Program-made: the position numbers and the translations under genes
Shown here: positions 9,450-17,829 of the stretch, one piece after another
Numbering within the stretch: the first letter of the stretch is position 1
Layout of the letters: every line of letters starts with the position of its first letter
Notes under the pieces: generated by a model
The model's input: the letters and a program-made list of their open reading frames with translations, nothing else
Databases searched by the model: none
Told to the model about the DNA's origin: nothing
Assembly: GCF_003194385.1 (NCBI RefSeq)
Contig: NZ_LAPT01000040.1
Location: 1-43,182, forward strand
DNA: 43,182 bases
Reading direction: 5' to 3'
Source: Pokkaliibacter plantistimulans
GTDB taxonomy: Bacteria > Pseudomonadota > Gammaproteobacteria > Pseudomonadales > Balneatricaceae

Positions 9450-10049
9450 ATGGCTAAAGTACTTGCACTCTATAACAGCCTGATGGGCGACAACGGCAAC
9501 TCCACTCAGCTGGTCAACCTGTTCCTGCAAAAGTATCAGGCACAGAATGCTGGCTCCAGCGTCACCAAGCGTGATCTGGTTTCTGAAGCCCTGCCTCACC
9601 TGACACTGGCTGAAATGGGTGCGTGGATGACTCCCGCTGACCAGCGTACTGCAGAGCAGCAGGAAGTGGCTGCACTGTCAGACAACCTGATCAAAGAAGT
9701 ACAGGACAGCGACGTCATCGTTATCGGTATGCCACTGTACAACTTCGGTATTTCTTCCCAGTTCAAAGCCTGGGTTGACCGCATTGCCCGCGCTGGCGTG
9801 ACATTCAAATACACTGAGACCGGCCCGGTTGGCCTGATCACTGGCAAGAAAGTGTATGTACTGGCCGCGCGTGGTGGCATGTATCAGGGCACTCCGGCTG
9901 ACAGCCAGACTCCTTACCTGAAAACCACGCTGGGCTTCCTGGGCATGACCGACGTAGAGTTCGTCTACGCTGAAGGTCTGGCCATGGGCGACGAGTCCAA
10001 GAGCAAAGCGCTGTCAGCGGCTGACACCGCGATCAGCGAACTGGCCTAA
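9450..10049 (+). CDS. azoR: FMN-dependent NADH:quinone oxidoreductase / azoreductase
   Basis: 199 aa, Flavodoxin_2 family. The enzyme reduces quinones and azo compounds with NAD(P)H using FMN, and protects against thiol or quinone stress. The N-terminus MAKVLALYNSLMGDNGNST corresponds to the phosphate-binding strand-loop of AzoR (usually xSPxxxxSxS; here NSLMGDNGNS). MPLYNFGISSQFKAWVDRI is the conserved FMN and dimer segment, and ARGGMYQGTPADSQTPYL is typical of the isoalloxazine-contact loop. The length equals E. coli AzoR within a few residues. The start has AAGGAG. A heptamer array begins on the base after its stop codon. Confidence 0.92.
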   Translation: MAKVLALYNSLMGDNGNSTQLVNLFLQKYQAQNAGSSVTKRDLVSEALPHLTLAEMGAWMTPADQRTAEQQEVAALSDNLIKEVQDSDVIVIGMPLYNFGISSQFKAWVDRIARAGVTFKYTETGPVGLITGKKVYVLAARGGMYQGTPADSQTPYLKTTLGFLGMTDVEFVYAEGLAMGDESKSKALSAADTAISELA

Positions 10050-10154
10050 CTGCAAGCTGCAAGCTGCAAGCTGCAAGCTGCAAGCTGCAAGCTGCAAGCT
10101 GCAAGCTGCAAGCTGCAAGCTGCAAGCTGCAAGCTGCAAGCTGCAAGCTGCAAG
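10050..10154. repeat. Heptanucleotide tandem repeat, 15 perfect copies
   Basis: The unit CTGCAAG is repeated 15 times without a mismatch (105 bp). It starts at the first base after the azoR TAA and ends 15 bp before the azoR terminator stem. Perfect arrays like this are prone to slipped-strand copy-number change. The unit is not a multiple of three, but no real gene reads through it; frames across it on the minus strand only give a repeated LQLAACS peptide. It lies in the azoR 3' UTR and about 150 bp upstream of the next gene. Confidence 0.98.
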
Positions 10155-10169
10155 CCAACAGTGTGTGTA

Positions 10170-10202
10170 AACAACAGGAGCCTCGTGCTCCTGTTGTTGT
10201 TT
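10170..10202 (+). terminator. Terminator of azoR
   Basis: AACAACAGGAGC / GCTCCTGTTGTT forms a 12-bp perfect stem around a CTCGT loop, followed by GTTT. It lies downstream of the heptamer array, so the array is inside the azoR transcript. Confidence 0.8.
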
Positions 10203-10306
10203 GGCTCCGAGACAACACTCCGTTGAGCTACCGATAGCCGCTCCAGCGCGCAGAGCATCTCTGCTAGACTGCCGCAACGCAGCAGACGCCCGCAAGAGAG
10301 TGAGCC

Positions 10307-11257
10307 ATGGTTCTGGTCAACACCCTTATTCCCATTTTCGTCCTGATCGGCCTTGGCCTGTTCACTCGCCATATCAGGCTGTTCGACAGCCAGTCCATAC
10401 AGGTCTTCAACCCCTTTATCCTGAATATCTGCCTGCCTCCCCTGTTCTTCTGGTCAACCGCTTCAGTCGCCCTGACAGAAATTCTCAACCTCCGCTTTAT
10501 TGCCATTACGCTGGTCGCATCGTTACTCAGCGGCGCTCTGGTCTGGTGGCTGGCAAAGCGCTTCTGGAACATTCAGCATCCTGCTGATCGAATGCTGCTC
10601 AGCCTGAGCGGGCTCAATCCCAATACTATTTATATGGGCGTACCGCTGTTTACCCTGTTATATGGCAGCCACGGCACCCTGCCTGTCATCATCTCATCAC
10701 TGACGTTCAATATTCTTTTTATGGGTCTGGGAATGGCGTTGCTGGATCACCTTACCCAGCCTGAGCCTACCCGGATCAGAACGCTGCTCGTTCGACTGTT
10801 TGTGAAGAACCCGCTGTTCATGCCCCCTCTGCTGGGCATGCTCTGGTCGGCCTGTGGCCTGCCCAAGCCAGAAGCCCTGTCAGGTTTGATGACGCTGCTG
10901 GCACAAGCCACCGCTCCGGTCGCTCTGTTCACCATGGGGCTCAGTTTGTATGGCCAAAGTGTGCGCGGTCAGCTCAAGCCCATCCTGCTGATCAGCAGTA
11001 TCAAACTGCTGGTGCATCCCCTGCTCGCACTATTACTGGCGTCACTGTTCTGGCCTTTGCCCCGTATCTGGATGGAAGGTGTGGTACTGGCGAACGCGTT
11101 ACCGGCTGCAGCCATGGTCAGCGTGTTTGCTCTGAAGTATGAGCGTCAGGTCAGTGTGGTCTCGTCAGTGATCGTTATCAGTACTCTTGTCTCACTGCTG
11201 ACACTGAGTGGCTGGATGCTGATACTGCCGTATTTACCTGCGCTTCGGGCGCACTAG
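10307..11257 (+). CDS. AEC-family transporter (auxin efflux carrier / malonate-type permease)
   Basis: 316 aa integral membrane protein with about ten hydrophobic helices in two five-helix halves. The N-terminus MVLVNTLIPIFVLIGLGLFTRH and the motifs FNPFILNICLPPLFF, GLNPNTIYMGVPLFTLLYG and LANALPAAAMVSVFALKYER are typical of the Mem_trans (AEC) family. The N/P-rich crossover near residue 100 and the ALPAAA crossover near 265 are both present. Known members export or import small organic acids; the substrate here is unknown. The start has GAGTGAG upstream. It is monocistronic between the azoR terminator and the next leader. Confidence 0.88.
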   Translation: MVLVNTLIPIFVLIGLGLFTRHIRLFDSQSIQVFNPFILNICLPPLFFWSTASVALTEILNLRFIAITLVASLLSGALVWWLAKRFWNIQHPADRMLLSLSGLNPNTIYMGVPLFTLLYGSHGTLPVIISSLTFNILFMGLGMALLDHLTQPEPTRIRTLLVRLFVKNPLFMPPLLGMLWSACGLPKPEALSGLMTLLAQATAPVALFTMGLSLYGQSVRGQLKPILLISSIKLLVHPLLALLLASLFWPLPRIWMEGVVLANALPAAAMVSVFALKYERQVSVVSSVIVISTLVSLLTLSGWMLILPYLPALRAH

Positions 11258-11580
11258 CGTCCGAGTCCCAGCGGGAATGTGCTCAAAAGAACGGTCCTGA
11301 ATCGCTGTTATCTGCAAACTTCACTTTACACAAACATGACTCTGTAAAAATCGCATCTATACTTCTCTGAGTAACAAAATCCTGTTCACTCACTGCCTTT
11401 CTCTGCTACCGCGCCACCTCTCCCGTGGCGCCTGTGAGATGGTATGGCTCAGGTCGAAATCCAGCCGCTCATCTCCTATGCTAATTGGCAGGGCGTAAGC
11501 GCCTGGCCGATAAACTTTCTCGTTGATGGATGAGCATACGCTCGCTAGCGCCGCGACCAGACCCCGGTAGAGGCTTGTAG
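11258..11580 (+). other. 323-bp leader region upstream of the GGDEF-EAL gene
   Basis: There is no gene. A TATACT (11358-11363) could be a -10, but no good -35 is spaced with it. Downstream the stretch is rich in short inverted repeats: GCGCCAC / GTGGCGC at 11411-11431 with a 7-nt loop, CAGGgCG / CGCCTG near 11494-11510, and GAGC-atac-GCTC near 11532. The last 170 bases may therefore be a structured 5' leader. I could not match it to a c-di-GMP-I riboswitch. Confidence 0.4.
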
Positions 11581-14500
11581 ATGGTCAGTATGAAGTCAGG
11601 CAGATATGGAAGGTTATGGTTGTTGATGCTGCTATGGCTATGGCAGTGCGCCCAGACTGCATCGGCAGCGTCTGATCAGGAGCTCCTTGCTGTTGGCGAT
11701 GCCCGCTTCCCTCCTTACGAATACCTGACTCAGGATGGCAAGCCCACTGGCTTCAACATTGATCTGCTGCAGGCCATTGCCAGAGAAAGTAAGCTCAATA
11801 TAAGAAGCAGACTGGGCCAGTGGCATCAGGTCCTCGATGAATTCAATCGCGGCGATGCACAAATCATCGCGATCTATGCCTCTCCTGAACGCCGCGATAA
11901 ATATCTGTTATCAGACCCGATCGCCATTACCTCCTATATTCTGGTTCGCAACGTCAACTCCCCTTCGATGCAGGGTCCATCGTCCCTCGGTGATCGCGAA
12001 GTCGTGGTGCAGGCAAGCTCTTACGGTGAAAGTAGCCTGTTACAAAATCTTCCTCATGCGCAATTGATCAAGGCTCCCTCAGAGTGGGACGTACTGCGCA
12101 TGGTGAATGAAAACCGCTATGCCTACGGCTATGTCACCTTCCAGACCGCTGGCTACATGATCCACAAGGGAGATTTCAGTAACGTCGTACTGACCGGCAG
12201 TGAAATCAGTTCTCATCCCTATGTCTTTGCCGTGGCGAAAGGGAATACCGAACTGCTCAATGCCATCAACAACGGCCTCGATAAGGTCAAGGCCTCCGGA
12301 GAGTTCGATAACCTGTATAACAGGTGGTTCCGGGATTTCTATGAGGAAAACTTCCAGAGCATTCTGGCAGTACTGGCCGCCATTCTGATTGCCATACTGC
12401 TGATGCTGCTGTGGGTGGGGCTCCTGCGCTATCAGATTGCCAGGGTGCGCAGCTCGCTGGACCGTGAATATCAGACCCGCATTCAGGTAGAAAAACATCT
12501 GGCGCGCTTCGCCAAGACCCAGCAATGGATCACCAACTTCAGTAATGTCGGTATCTGGGTTTACGACTACCGCACAGAACTGCTGGAAATCAATGGCACG
12601 CTGGCCGATACCCTGTCGCTCAAAACCATTGCCCTGCGACTGCAGCTGGATGAAGTACTCGAAGGTATCAGGGATGCGGATCATGCCCACCTGCGTCGCT
12701 TCTTTTCCATCAAGATTCCCAACAGCAAACACATCTGCGAATGTCTGGTGATCACCAACGATGTGCCGGAAAAAACCCTGCTGTTGCGCGGTCGGCTGGA
12801 TGAGCAGGATGAACAACAGGCTCCGGGTAGCCGCGCCGTCGGTATTCTGCTGGATGTCACCGCCACCCATACCATTCAAAAGCAACTTCAACGCAGCGAA
12901 CGCAGCATGGAAGTGCTGGTGGCCAATATCCCCGGAGCCGTATTTCGTGTGCAGGCCAATCAGGATCTGGAGGTCAGCTTTGTTTCCGCCGGCCTCAAGC
13001 ACATCATCGGCAGCGAAACCTTGCCCAAGTCATCCCCGGTCAAACAACCCAACCTGAAAAGCATCATCCACCCTGCTGACTGGATTCTGGTGCGCGATAC
13101 CCTGTGTCACGCTGCCGATACCAATGAGTCCTTCTCCTTCAGTCACCGGGTCACCGACCTCGATGGCAATGTGCGCTGGGTGCTCAATCAGGGGCAGGGC
13201 ATGATTGACAACGAAACCGGCGTGGGCTGGATTGAGGGGGTCTTTTTCGATGAAACAGACCAGATTCTCAATGCCCAGCGCCTGGATTACCTCGCACACC
13301 GGGATCCGCTGACAGGGCTGGCCAACCGCTACACGTTCCAGCAGCGCGCCGAACAGGCGTTACAATCTGCCAGCCGTAATCAACATCATCTGGCCTTTAT
13401 CCTGATGGATCTCGATAACTTCAAGGCCATTAACGACAGTCTGGGGCACAATGTCGGCGACGAAGTGCTGATGCAGATTTCCACCCGGCTGGCCGACACC
13501 CTGCGCGCCAACGAGACGCTGTGTCGTATCGGCGGCGATGAGTTTGTGGTGGTAGTTCCCCAGGTCTTCCAGACGGATCATCTGTTGCCACTGATCCGCC
13601 GCCTGCGCGAAGCATTGACTACGCCAGTGGTCCTGTCGACCGGCCCTCTGTCACTGACCACCAGTATTGGTGTCAGCATCTATCCGGAAGACGGCACTCA
13701 GGTTCAGGATCTGCTGAAAAGTGCAGATACCGCCCTGTATGAATCGAAGGCGTCGGGTAAAAACACCTTCACCTTCTTTACCAGTGAAATGGGGCGTCAG
13801 ACCGAATACCGTTTCTGGATAGAAACCGAGCTGCGCCGTGCACTCGAACAGCGCCAGCTGCATCTGGTCTATCAGCCGCAATTCAGACTCGACACCCTGC
13901 AGCTCTATGGTCTGGAGGTGCTGATTCGCTGGAACCACCCCGAAGCAGGATTCATCTCTCCCGCGGATTTCATTCCCATTGCCGAAAGTGCCGGACTGAT
14001 TCAGTCCCTTGGCCACTACGTGCAGGAAACCAGCCTGCAGCAACTACACCACTGGCTGGATCAGGGTTTCGAGCCCGGTGTACTGTCTATCAACGCCTCC
14101 GTATACGAACTAGGTGATGCCGGCTATTACAGCCGCCTGATCAAGTTGCTGGAGCATTACGCCATCGCCAGAGAACTGGTCACCATTGAAGTGACCGAAA
14201 GCATCTTCATCGATGACAACCCCACCCTCAAAGCCCAGCTCAACTCCCTCGTCGATCAGGGCATCCGTCTGGCTATTGATGACTTCGGCAAGGGCTATTC
14301 CTCGCTCTCGTATATCAAGAAGATCAGGGCTGACCTCCTCAAAATCGATCAGAGCTTCGTGCAGGAACTGGGTAAAACGCCGGAAGCTGATGCGCTGGTG
14401 ATGGCCATGTTATCTATGGCCAATGCGCTTGATATCCGGGTTCTGGCGGAAGGGTGTGAAGATGAACGCACCCTTGAGATTCTCAAAGACTACGGTTGCC

Positions 14501-14601
14501 ATCTGGTACAGGGTTATCTGCTGGCACACCCCATGCCGGCAGACCAGCTTCAGGCACGGTTTCTGCAAGCGCCCCTGCCTGAATCTGATACACTCGGTTG
14601 A
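11581..14601 (+). CDS. Periplasmic-sensor PAS-GGDEF-EAL c-di-GMP protein
   Basis: 1006 aa bifunctional-type c-di-GMP protein. Order: signal sequence 1-30; a periplasmic SBP_bac_3 amino-acid-binding-like sensor at about 34-254 (AVGDARFPPYEYLTQDGKPTGFNIDLL split across its start); TM 258-281; two PAS-like regions at about 310-430 and 440-565; GGDEF 568-725; EAL 745-995. The cyclase signature GGDEF (651-655) is intact. The inhibitory I-site position reads RANE rather than RxxD. The EAL motif is EVL (779-781), keeping the metal-binding Glu, and the other catalytic positions are present: N in INAS, E in VTES, DDFG (900-903), K in LKID, E in AEG, Q in QGY. DDFGKG replaces the usual DDFGTG. Either activity could dominate. 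It is monocistronic. Confidence 0.92.
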   Translation: MVSMKSGRYGRLWLLMLLWLWQCAQTASAASDQELLAVGDARFPPYEYLTQDGKPTGFNIDLLQAIARESKLNIRSRLGQWHQVLDEFNRGDAQIIAIYASPERRDKYLLSDPIAITSYILVRNVNSPSMQGPSSLGDREVVVQASSYGESSLLQNLPHAQLIKAPSEWDVLRMVNENRYAYGYVTFQTAGYMIHKGDFSNVVLTGSEISSHPYVFAVAKGNTELLNAINNGLDKVKASGEFDNLYNRWFRDFYEENFQSILAVLAAILIAILLMLLWVGLLRYQIARVRSSLDREYQTRIQVEKHLARFAKTQQWITNFSNVGIWVYDYRTELLEINGTLADTLSLKTIALRLQLDEVLEGIRDADHAHLRRFFSIKIPNSKHICECLVITNDVPEKTLLLRGRLDEQDEQQAPGSRAVGILLDVTATHTIQKQLQRSERSMEVLVANIPGAVFRVQANQDLEVSFVSAGLKHIIGSETLPKSSPVKQPNLKSIIHPADWILVRDTLCHAADTNESFSFSHRVTDLDGNVRWVLNQGQGMIDNETGVGWIEGVFFDETDQILNAQRLDYLAHRDPLTGLANRYTFQQRAEQALQSASRNQHHLAFILMDLDNFKAINDSLGHNVGDEVLMQISTRLADTLRANETLCRIGGDEFVVVVPQVFQTDHLLPLIRRLREALTTPVVLSTGPLSLTTSIGVSIYPEDGTQVQDLLKSADTALYESKASGKNTFTFFTSEMGRQTEYRFWIETELRRALEQRQLHLVYQPQFRLDTLQLYGLEVLIRWNHPEAGFISPADFIPIAESAGLIQSLGHYVQETSLQQLHHWLDQGFEPGVLSINASVYELGDAGYYSRLIKLLEHYAIARELVTIEVTESIFIDDNPTLKAQLNSLVDQGIRLAIDDFGKGYSSLSYIKKIRADLLKIDQSFVQELGKTPEADALVMAMLSMANALDIRVLAEGCEDERTLEILKDYGCHLVQGYLLAHPMPADQLQARFLQAPLPESDTLG

Positions 14602-15029
14602 GTTTCATACCTCTGGGCACGCTTGGCCAGCCTTCTCAGCATTCGCTGAGGCAAAACAGTGATATTGAATCAGCTATGTGAGATGGCACGGCGCACTATT
14701 ACGGTGCAGTGCTGACTGTTGCTGACGCAAAATCATCACGATGCTGGCTTAGAATGTGTTCACGATCTCGCGAGCCAGAGCAAAACAAGGCGAAGAGCGC
14801 TGAGGAAGCACCTTTTATCCCTGATAAATGGTAGCGAGCCTAAACATGCATTCCGAAGAGCTTTTCAACGCAGTTTGGCCGACGCACAGCAGATCGTGAG
14901 TACATTCTTGGTATCTGCCCTGCTTGAACATTCATACCTAACTACCCGTTCATCATCCAACCAACCTGTGCCTCGCCAGCACCCGGAGGCGTGATGAACT
15001 TATGACTCATGCCAGACCGGAGAGCATGC
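14602..15029. other. Intergenic region with MITE-like element
   Basis: A short hairpin CTCAGC-attc-GCTGAG lies at 14635-14650, after the GGDEF-EAL stop and without a U-run. The middle holds a 158-bp element with inverted ends, described separately. A frame that would give 91 aa across 14719-14994 is the element read as protein and is not credible. A GGAGG lies at about 14984-14990, before a three-codon mini frame (ATG AAC TTA TGA) just upstream of the chemoreceptor. Confidence 0.5.
14751..14908. repeat. MITE-like element with terminal inverted repeats (second family)
   Basis: The left end AGAATGTGTTCACGATCT (14751-14768) and the reverse complement of the right end AGAATGTACTCACGATCT (14891-14908) agree at 16 of 18 positions. 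The 158-bp element has no coding capacity. No clear target duplication is visible. Its ends differ from those of the family at the window ends, so it is a separate, probably transposase-dependent, non-autonomous element. Confidence 0.7.
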
Positions 15030-16973
15030 ATGCGGCTATTTTCCATTCAGGGGCGTTTGTGGCTGGGGTTCAGCACCCTTATCGTCGCCACCCTGATTCT
15101 TGGTGGACTGAGCACCTGGAACCTGCAACTGATCGACACCAACCTCAACCAGAACCTGCAGTTTGATCAGATCAATTCTGATATGCAGGCCATCCGTACC
15201 AGTGAACGCACCTATCTGAAGCAGCCTGATGATGAAGGCAAGCAAGGCATTACGAGCCAGATTGATGCCCTGCGTCAGGAACTGTCACGCAGCGTTGCGG
15301 TGGACAACAGCCAGAATGGGCGGCTGCAACAACTGACTGAGCAGGTCGATCAGTACAGTCAGGCGCTGGACAGCATTACCACGGCAATGCAATCGCTGGA
15401 ACAGACGCAGCAGACCATGCTGACGGCCGCCGAGAAGGTAAGAGAGGCTGGGCTGGATCTGATCGTTGAACTGGAAATGCAGTATCAGGATATGCAGTCG
15501 GAGAACAGCGACGCTTCTGCTATGCAAAAGATTCTGGGGCAAATGGATGAAACCAATAACCTGATTCAACTGATCTACCAGGCACGTATTGGCGAAAAGA
15601 ACTTTCTGCTGGGCCAGGGCGATGAGGCTAAAACCGTAGTCAGCAGCAGCGGCGCGCTGCTTGATGAGACCTCAGCAAAACTGGCACTGGAGCTGAGTGA
15701 TGAGGAGAGTCGCAAGATCGCCCGGACCATCAACCAGAACAGCAAAACCTATATTCAGACGTTCGAGCAACTGGCAGAGGCCTATGGCAAACGTGATGCG
15801 GCTGGCAACATACTGCACGACGCCGCCAGTGCACTGCAGGATGATCTGCTCCGTCTGAAACAGGAGCAACAACAGCAAACCACCACTGTCATCGACAATA
15901 CCCGCACCACCACTCTGATTCTGGTGGTATTGCTGGTTGTCGTTGGCGTATTGCTGAGTCAGGGTATCGCCCGCTCCATTGTCACGCCACTTAATGCGAC
16001 CTCCGCCATGTTGGAAGACATCGCCCGGGGCGAAGGTGACCTGCGTAAACGCCTTCCCGTCGCTGGTAAGGATGAGCTTACCCGTCTGGCCAGTGCCTTC
16101 AATCAGTTTGTCGACAAACTGCAGATCAGCATCAGCCGGCTGGCTCAAATAGCCCATTCGATGGGAGGCGCGTCCTCCCAGCTGGCGTCAACAGCTCAGG
16201 GATCTCACCAGCAGATTCAGCAACAGCAACAGGAAACCGAGCAGGTGGCCACTGCCATCGAGGAAATGGCCCAGACTGTTCATGGTGTAGCCCGTCATGC
16301 CGAACAGGCCAGCCAGCTGTCGGTGGAAGCGGATCGTGCTGCTACGCAGGGCAGCACCGATATTCGCCACATGCAGCAAGCTTTGCAGCACCTCAGCGGC
16401 GACATCCGTTCGACAGCAACATCAGTGGAAGACCTCAAGCGACAAAGCCAGGGCATAGGCTCAATTGTGGATGTCATTCGCACCATTTCGGAGCAGACCA
16501 ATCTGCTCGCACTCAATGCAGCGATCGAGGCCGCTCGCGCTGGCGAACAGGGGCGTGGCTTTGCTGTGGTCGCAGATGAAGTGCGTGCACTGGCACAGCG
16601 CACACAAATCTCAACCAATGAGATTCAGCAGATGATTGCCAATCTGCAGCAGGGCTCAGATGCAACCAGTCAGGTGATGGAACAGAGCCTGACCCGGCTG
16701 GAGCACACCATGAGTGGTGCAGATAAGGCCGTCCAGCAGCTGGAGGTCATCAGTCATAACATGGCCCGTATGGCGGAAATGAACACGCTGATTGCCAGTG
16801 CCGCCGAAGAGCAGGCCGCCGTGGCACAGGAGATAACCGGCAGTATCCATACTCTGGCCGAGTTAGCAGAACAGAGTAACAGCGATGCCCATTTGGTGGC
16901 CCAGGCCAGTCAGGCCGTGATGGAGCAGGCCAGCTCCGTTAATACCGAGGTAGGTCAGTTCCGTTACAGCTGA
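15030..16973 (+). CDS. Methyl-accepting chemotaxis protein
   Basis: 647 aa. TM1 is at about 9-30 and a helical periplasmic sensor of about 260 residues follows at 31-290. The length and the [20 protein letters not shown] region suggest a helical bimodular (HBM) ligand domain, as in Pseudomonas McpS and TlpQ. TM2 is at 294-313 ([16 protein letters not shown]), HAMP at about 314-368, and the signalling domain at about 400-640, with the invariant hairpin tip [21 protein letters not shown] chose the ATG at 15030 ([10 protein letters not shown]) because CGGAGAG lies 5-6 nt before it; an ATG at 15009 adds seven residues but has no ribosome site. No C-terminal CheR pentapeptide is seen. The ligand is unknown; HBM receptors often sense organic acids or polyamines. 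Confidence 0.92.
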   Translation: MRLFSIQGRLWLGFSTLIVATLILGGLSTWNLQLIDTNLNQNLQFDQINSDMQAIRTSERTYLKQPDDEGKQGITSQIDALRQELSRSVAVDNSQNGRLQQLTEQVDQYSQALDSITTAMQSLEQTQQTMLTAAEKVREAGLDLIVELEMQYQDMQSENSDASAMQKILGQMDETNNLIQLIYQARIGEKNFLLGQGDEAKTVVSSSGALLDETSAKLALELSDEESRKIARTINQNSKTYIQTFEQLAEAYGKRDAAGNILHDAASALQDDLLRLKQEQQQQTTTVIDNTRTTTLILVVLLVVVGVLLSQGIARSIVTPLNATSAMLEDIARGEGDLRKRLPVAGKDELTRLASAFNQFVDKLQISISRLAQIAHSMGGASSQLASTAQGSHQQIQQQQQETEQVATAIEEMAQTVHGVARHAEQASQLSVEADRAATQGSTDIRHMQQALQHLSGDIRSTATSVEDLKRQSQGIGSIVDVIRTISEQTNLLALNAAIEAARAGEQGRGFAVVADEVRALAQRTQISTNEIQQMIANLQQGSDATSQVMEQSLTRLEHTMSGADKAVQQLEVISHNMARMAEMNTLIASAAEEQAAVAQEITGSIHTLAELAEQSNSDAHLVAQASQAVMEQASSVNTEVGQFRYS

Positions 16974-17829
16974 TAATCGTCAAGCAGCACGGCCTTGGCT
17001 ATGCCAGGGCCGCTTCGTTCATCAGAACTACGGGGAGACGCGGCACACCATCTTGACAACCGTCACCAACCAACTCTCATCATTGCTCAACAATAATTTG
17101 GCAGCATTTCAAATGAGAACTGTCACCTTTAGTAGCACTCCCCCCTGTAAAAACGACGAAAACGTAACAAGCACATTTCCACAAGCGCACCAAACTAGAG
17201 CACAAATTGATTTAACAGAAAGCCAGATCAGCCGCCGCCTACCTTTCACTCATCCATAAGCGACTTAAAATTTATTTTTTCACACACTTCAGAGAAGTTT
17301 CTGGCACGCCCCGATACCCAAAATGTGCAATTTTTGTGATTCACGTTCGCTATTTCGTAACCGAATCAAGACTCTAAGTACTGGCAGACAGCCTGCTACC
17401 GATCAGACTGAAGTGGGATTCTGATTAACTACAAGGTCACTTTCGTAAAATATAATCAACGAATTAGCTGAAATATAGCCACTAAACACCACGAAGTGAT
17501 GAATAAAAAACCAAACCACTCGTTATATATTCAACACTGCAGGTTACATATCGTTATCCTTCCCGCGGATTCATCTAGCACATTACTTTATAAACTATAA
17601 AAAAAGCACATACAGACCATGATATATAGCTGGCATATAATATGCTTTTGCCTTTCCTGATCTTTTGCTTGGCCGAGCAACTTGGTTAGCTCGCAAGTCC
17701 TGAGAGGCCAGTTGTCAAAAAATATTAAACACTCGTGAGCAGAGTGACCGGCACTCAATAACTAACCGCCCACCTCTGCTTGATCGACATGGCGACCCCA
17801 TGTCCTGAGTAATTAACCGGAGATTATGT
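16974..17829. other. ~850-bp AT-rich non-coding region before oppA
   Basis: A hairpin CGGCCtTGGC-tat-GCCAgGGCCG at 16990-17012 follows the chemoreceptor and may terminate it. The remainder is visibly AT-rich compared with both neighbours, especially 17260-17740, and has no frame with coding character. A TATAAT lies at 17636-17641 without a matching -35. The ribosome site of oppA (CCGGAG) is at the end. This could be a long regulatory region for the opp operon, or the scar of a lost gene or element. Confidence 0.55.

Noticed and set aside
10050-10154. CRISPR array
   Set aside because: The unit is 7 nt with no spacers; it is a simple tandem repeat.
10046-10372. 108-aa minus-strand frame reading the heptamer array as LQLAACS repeats
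   Set aside because: Any frame through a perfect 7-nt repeat gives such a peptide. There is no ribosome site and it overlaps the start of the AEC gene.
11400-11580. c-di-GMP-I (GEMM) riboswitch before the GGDEF-EAL gene
   Set aside because: The conserved GGCAAACC and GACGCAAAGCC core pieces are absent.
14719-14994. 91-aa open frame between the GGDEF-EAL and chemoreceptor genes
   Set aside because: It coincides with the MITE-like element and has no start-site support.
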